Shown: piece by piece, positions 59,621 to 64,000 of the stretch
Layout: each line of letters starts with the position of its first letter
Numbering within the stretch: position 1 is the first letter of the stretch
NCBI RefSeq assembly: GCF_032854445.1
Contig: NW_027017953.1
Coordinates: 994,501-1,058,500, forward strand
Length of the DNA: 64,000 nucleotides
Source: Liolophura sinensis
Lineage: Eukaryota; Mollusca; Polyplacophora; Chitonida; Chitonidae
Reading direction: 5' to 3'
Program-made: the position numbers and the translations under genes
The notes under the pieces: generated by a model
What the model was told of the DNA's origin: nothing
Database searches by the model: none
Seen by the model: only the letters and a program-made list of their open reading frames with translations

Positions 59621-61463
59621 TTACAGTCGAAATACAAAGATGTAGAAAGTTGAAAAGGTTTATTTGTTCAGTATAGATTTATATATTCTACATATATATA
59701 GTTTGCTTTACATGAAATTGCTTTACATGAAATCATTAGTTTTGCGCTGTATGTTACACTACTTGCTGGCGAATAACTTGAGTCTTCAGTGGCTTTTCTG
59801 ATGCAGATTGTTCAGTGTATTACATAGAGTTCAAAGCCCAGTTAGCATTCTGTAATTCTCAGCATTTCAGGGGAAATGTGGAGACGCTTGCTTTGGGCTG
59901 ATAATGATTTTAAGCTGTAACTTAGGACAAGGTGCAATTTTAGGCTGCTGGTGGGAAAGAATTTCATTTACAAGAGGGGAGACAACCCTGTTAAGAAGTG
60001 TTCGGTGTAATGTCTGGGATTGGCATGATCAACAATCATTGTAATATGGTTTGGAGTAAAATGGTAGATGAAAGTTAAAAATTGTCAATTTCATGAAGTG
60101 TAATATTTAAATGGCAAGTCAGGACTAAACTTTCCAATGTACACGGCAATGTTTCTATGTGCACGTTTATTGTCCTCTACAAAACTACCTGCACGTGTCC
60201 TCTTGTTTCACAAATCGTATAAATAAAATTTCCTTGACTCTCCTGATTTATTAGTGTGCACGGCTGAAGGTTCTGCTTAGTTAGAATGATACCAAAATGA
60301 CCAGCTCAGATGAATATGTCAGGTGCTCTAGGCCAGATCAGAGACCCATCTCTGTTAGCTCCCACAGATATCGGGCTAAGCACCAGAGGCTAGAAAACTG
60401 TTCTGTTGCACTCTCGAGGCAGAGTGATCATTGGATACACATTCACCTAAGTAACTGCAGCATTTGTGTAAATGGCAAAAAACTGACTTCTAGCTGCTGC
60501 CAATCTTTAAAAAAATCTCTGTAGTACGTATTTGTTAACCGGGCTCATTCTCCTATTCTTACTAGTATGCTGAGGGCTTATTTCATTTATATTTCCTTCT
60601 ATTCTCAAATCGTACATTGTACTGCATTCCTGTCTTTCCCATGACAGTTGTCTCCCTTAATACTCTGTGATTGTAATGCCCAGTACAACATAAAACTCTA
60701 ATATAAATATTATATAAATATTCATACTGTTTTGTCAGGAAATGATTATTATGTTGGAAGCAGCTGATATCACAGTCTATGAAGGACAGACCAGGTTCAG
60801 GTGTCATAAAGGTGTAATGCTTCACTGGATTGTTGATATAGAAGTATCAGGGCTTTTCAAGAGCTTCTTAGAGAAGAAAATGATTTGGTTAGATTTAAAA
60901 GCAAATGTCAAATGGAGTCATTTGTGGATTGTGGAAAATCTAGTTATAAAATGTGTCCAAGTATTTTTTTGTGTCCATTTTATACAGACTTTGGATTCCA
61001 TACATTTATTCATATTGTGTCTAGAACTACGTGTTGACCATGTCTTGTATATAGAGGTAAAATGTTATAGCTTTACATGTGTACGTCTCACATGGATATA
61101 CCTGTACAGTTCTGTCGCTGTCTGAATTCTGAGTTTATGATATCAATCCAAATGTTTCATATAGACTTATCCAATGTTTCAGATGTACAGTGGTTTGTCT
61201 CACCATCCAATAAATACTGTTTGTTAAACTCAAACTTAAACATTTTGTTACCTTTAGTTTGATGAAAGTTCAGACTCTTTTTGTCTCTTTTTTGTTTTGT
61301 TTGTCATAATGGTTTGGTTGTTTTGTCCCTTGGATGAACTTAAGTTTTTATAAGACTTCTGTGGAAAAGTGTTAAAAAGCAAAATAGTGTCCATTTTTGT
61401 ACTGAAAGTGAATGGTTTTTGAAAGTGTTGGTGGACATCCGATACTAGGTCATTGAAATGCTT
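59621..61463. other. Intergenic sequence, no gene seen
   Basis: AT-rich with ORFs up to 127 codons (60,742-61,125) lacking any recognisable domain. No array seen. Confidence 0.45.
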
Positions 61464-61620
61464 GAAGGGTCCTCTGTGGTCAAGGTGCTTAACGTGCCAG
61501 CATGGTGCAATGACCCAAGAACTTCTCATCAATGCGGTTGCTATGAGTTCAAGTCCAGCTCATGCTGGCTTCCTCTCTGGACTTATGTGGGAAAGTCTGT
61601 TAGACAGGTGTTCTTAGGTC
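61464..61620 (+). mobile_element. SINE copy with tRNA-like pol III promoter (5' part)
   Basis: GTCCTCTGTGGTCAAGGTGC starts a tRNA-like head. The A-box-like TGGTCAAGGTG is at 61,477-61,487 and the B box AGTTCAAGTCC at 61,546-61,556. The body GCTCATGCTGGCTTCCTCTC follows, then the copy is lost before the conserved 3' end. Same family as at 39.9 kb; similar to V-SINE-type elements known from molluscs, but the family name cannot be confirmed here. Confidence 0.75.
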
Positions 61621-61949
61621 TAAAGGTAAGATGACATTCACCTGGAAAAAGGTAAGATTAAGCACCAGAAAAAATGATCTAATGACATTTATTTGATAGA
61701 CTTACGAACAAAACCCCTAACAACAGTAAATTGAACATCCGGCTGAATGATAAGCAAAACACGGAACACCTAATCTCAAACAGAAAGACGAACATCATGA
61801 CAGACGATTAGGACTCTAACAGAAAGATAGGACAACACTAAGCAAACAGCCAGAAAAACAGCCAACAACACCCAGGCAGACAGAGCAAACACTCAGCTTG
61901 GTGGTAACTGATCACCAAAACAAAAAAGTAAACGTTAAAACGCCCAGCC

Positions 61950-62690
61950 CAGCAGTAAACAGAATATTCAAGCAATAAGAGGAACATTCAAACAGAAAGA
62001 GGAACACTGAAACAGTAAGCATAACACCCAAACAGCCAAACAGGAAGAGAAACACCCAAACAGTAAGCAGAACAGCCAAACAGGAAGAGGAACACCAAAC
62101 AGTAAGCAGAACACCCAAACAGTAAGAGGAACACCCGAACAGTAAAAGGAACATCTAAACAGTAAGAGGAACACCCATACTATAAGCTGAACACCCAAAC
62201 ACCCAAACAGGTAGAGGAACAGCTAAAGAGTAAGCAGAAAATCCAAACAGGAAGAGGAACACCCAAACAGCAAGCAAAAAAGCAAATGTTGAAAACGCCC
62301 AGCCCTGCAGTAAACAGAATATTCAAGCGGTAAGAGGAACATTCAAACAGAAAGAGGAACACCCAAACAGTATGCGGAACACCCAAAAAGTAAGCAGAAC
62401 ACCCAAACAGAAAGAGGAACATTCAAACAGAAAGAGGAACACCCAAACAGTAAGCAGAACACCCAAACAGAAAGAGGAACACCCAAACAGTAAGCAGAAC
62501 AGCCAACAGTACACCCTAACAGTAACAGGAAGACCCATACTGTAAGCAGAACACCCAAACAGCTAGCAGTACACCCAAACAGTAAGCGGAACGTCCAAAC
62601 AGTAAGAGGAACGTCCAAACAGGAAGCAGAACACCCAAACAGGAAGCAGAACACTCAAAAAGGAAGAGAAACTCCTGGCTCACCAATAAG
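61950..62690. repeat. Satellite, about 20-bp unit, A/C-rich
   Basis: AACACCCAAACAGTAAGAGG and variants (AGCAG, GAAGAGG, ATTCAAAC) repeat irregularly for about 740 bp. A longer segment starting CGCCCAGCCC (61,939 and 62,296) recurs about 357 bp apart, a higher-order duplication. Minus-strand frames rich in Cys, Leu and Phe are by-products. Confidence 0.92.
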
Positions 62691-62819
62691 CAGATCACCC
62701 AAGCAGCTGGCAGAAAACCCATCATGTGGTAACCACAGAACATTTAAACTTCAAAACATAACACCCAAGCAGAAAGCCAGACATCAAAATATCAAAACAT
62801 CAGGCCCATCGGTAACTGA

Positions 62820-63450
62820 AACATTTAAATAGACACAAGACCACCCAGCCCAGCAGCAAACAGAACACCAAACAGAAACAGGAACACATAGCCCAGCAGT
62901 GAATGGAACACCCAAACAGAAACAGGAACACCTGGCCCAGCAGCAAATGGAACATCCAAGCAGAAAATGGAAACCTGGCCCAGTGGTAAATGAAACATCC
63001 AAACCAAAACAGGAATATCTTACACCCAGCAGCGAATGGAACACCCAAACAAAAACAGGAACACCTAGCCCAGCAGCAAATGGAACATCCAAACAGAAAA
63101 AGGAAACCTGGCTCAGTGGTAAATGTAACATCCAAACCAAAACAGGAACATGACACCCAGCAGCAAATGGAACACCCAAAACAGAAAAAGGAAACCTGGC
63201 CAGCAGAAAAATGAAAAGAGAACACCCAGCCCAGTGAATAATGAAACACCCAGACAGAAACGGGAACATCTGGTCCAGCAGTCAATGGAACACCCAAACA
63301 GCAACAGGAACATCTGGTCCAGCAGTCAATGAAACACTCAAACAGAAACTGGAACGCCTGGCCAACAGTGAATGGAAAACCCTGAACAGAAGGAGAAACA
63401 TCCAAATCAGTGGTAAATAGAACATCCAAACAGTAAGCGAAACACCTGAA
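62820..63450. repeat. Satellite, about 45-bp unit, about 13 copies
   Basis: CACCTGGCCCAGCAGCAAAT, GGAACACCCAAACAGAAACA and GGAA repeat with many variants. The core CACCCAAACAGAAA is shared with the previous array, so the two probably arose from one ancestor. Confidence 0.9.
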
Positions 63451-64000
63451 CAGAAAGCAGATCACCCAGAGAGACGAACATCCGGCCGTGCAGTAACCAA
63501 CTGCCCAAATGCCCACACAGAAAGCTAAACACCAAAACAGCAAGCTAAACACCAAAACATCAAGCTAATGCACTCAGAAGGTGTTATTAAAGCCTAAATG
63601 TTGATGACATTAAAAAGCCCTCCTGCAATGCTAAATCCAGCTGGATATTGTCATAATTTGGGGTTAATTTGTGATTTCATATTTTATACTTTTATAAAGT
63701 TCAAATTGAACTTGTTGGGCAACAATATGTAATTAATTTATTTCATTCTAACAGTAATAACATTATTACGAATTTCATTTTATGAATATAGCACAGAATT
63801 TAGTGCCTAAATAATTTTGTAATACACCTACTACAAAGTTAACTTCGTTACAAGTGTTAATTTATCCAGTTGTAAAGAGGCATTTATTGTTCCATGCTTT
63901 CACTGTCAGAAATCAAATGGAATTGCCTTGCTTTCTTGCAAGGACTGGCACGTTGAAAGTTGGCCGTTTCACAAGAGCCAGCAGACCATGTGTTTGAATG
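63451..64000. other. Intergenic sequence, no gene seen
   Basis: The first 120 bp continue the A/C-rich satellite loosely; the rest is AT-rich unique sequence without a coding signal. Confidence 0.5.

Noticed and set aside
61912-63555. Minus-strand Cys/Leu/Phe-rich frames that look like membrane or toxin-like cysteine-rich proteins
   Set aside because: They are translations of the A/C-rich satellites; cysteines come from the fixed repeat unit and no signal peptide or unique domain is present.

Overview
This is a eukaryotic, spliced, AT-rich nuclear window. Gene content, long repeat-filled introns, abundant ACATGTA-type words and a tRNA-derived SINE family I associate with molluscs all suggest a lophotrochozoan animal, most likely a mollusc (a brachiopod is possible). 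The species cannot be fixed from the sequence alone.

Four protein-coding genes can be assembled with consensus GT/AG junctions. (1) STIL, the centriole-duplication scaffold, on the minus strand (coding 6,853-17,462, 5' exon near 22,588-22,720). I rebuilt 15 coding exons that keep one open frame of about 1,497 codons. (2) UMP-CMP kinase CMPK1 on the plus strand (23,077-33,352, 6 exons, about 207 aa), starting a few hundred bases from the STIL 5' exon. The two genes are head to head over a short CpG-containing promoter with ETS-like and NRF1-like sites, the same arrangement as at human 1p33. (3) COA7, a SEL1-repeat mitochondrial cytochrome c oxidase assembly factor, on the minus strand (42,246-45,973, 3 exons, 226 aa). 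(4) A large C2H2 zinc-finger protein on the plus strand (50,949-55,900, at least 2 exons, at least 1,370 aa) that I cannot assign to a named family. It has three fingers, about 22 tandem 11-residue repeats, a basic stretch and two related copies of a C-terminal helical module.

Layout: 1-6,850 has no recognised gene and holds two satellite fields (2.2-2.7 kb and 3.1-4.6 kb) and a SINE; 6.85-22.7 kb is STIL; 22.7-33.4 kb is CMPK1; 33.4-42.2 kb is intergenic with five tandem arrays and dispersed repeats; 42.2-46.0 kb is COA7; 46-50.9 kb is the 5' flank of the zinc-finger gene with a 2.8-kb array of 51-bp units; 50.9-55.9 kb is the zinc-finger gene; 55.9-64 kb is non-coding, with an inverted-repeat element, a SINE and two A/C-rich arrays.

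The dominant unusual property is minisatellite density: about 19 distinct arrays with unit lengths from 18 to 127 bp cover roughly a quarter of the window, each with its own unit. Two of them look as if they grew out of splice sites. One starts exactly at a STIL 5' splice site and repeats GTGAGT; the other ends at a CMPK1 3' splice site and repeats a pyrimidine-tract-CAG acceptor. A third array is inside coding sequence. The genes do not form a pathway; STIL/CMPK1 look like an old co-promoter pair and COA7 is a separate housekeeping gene.
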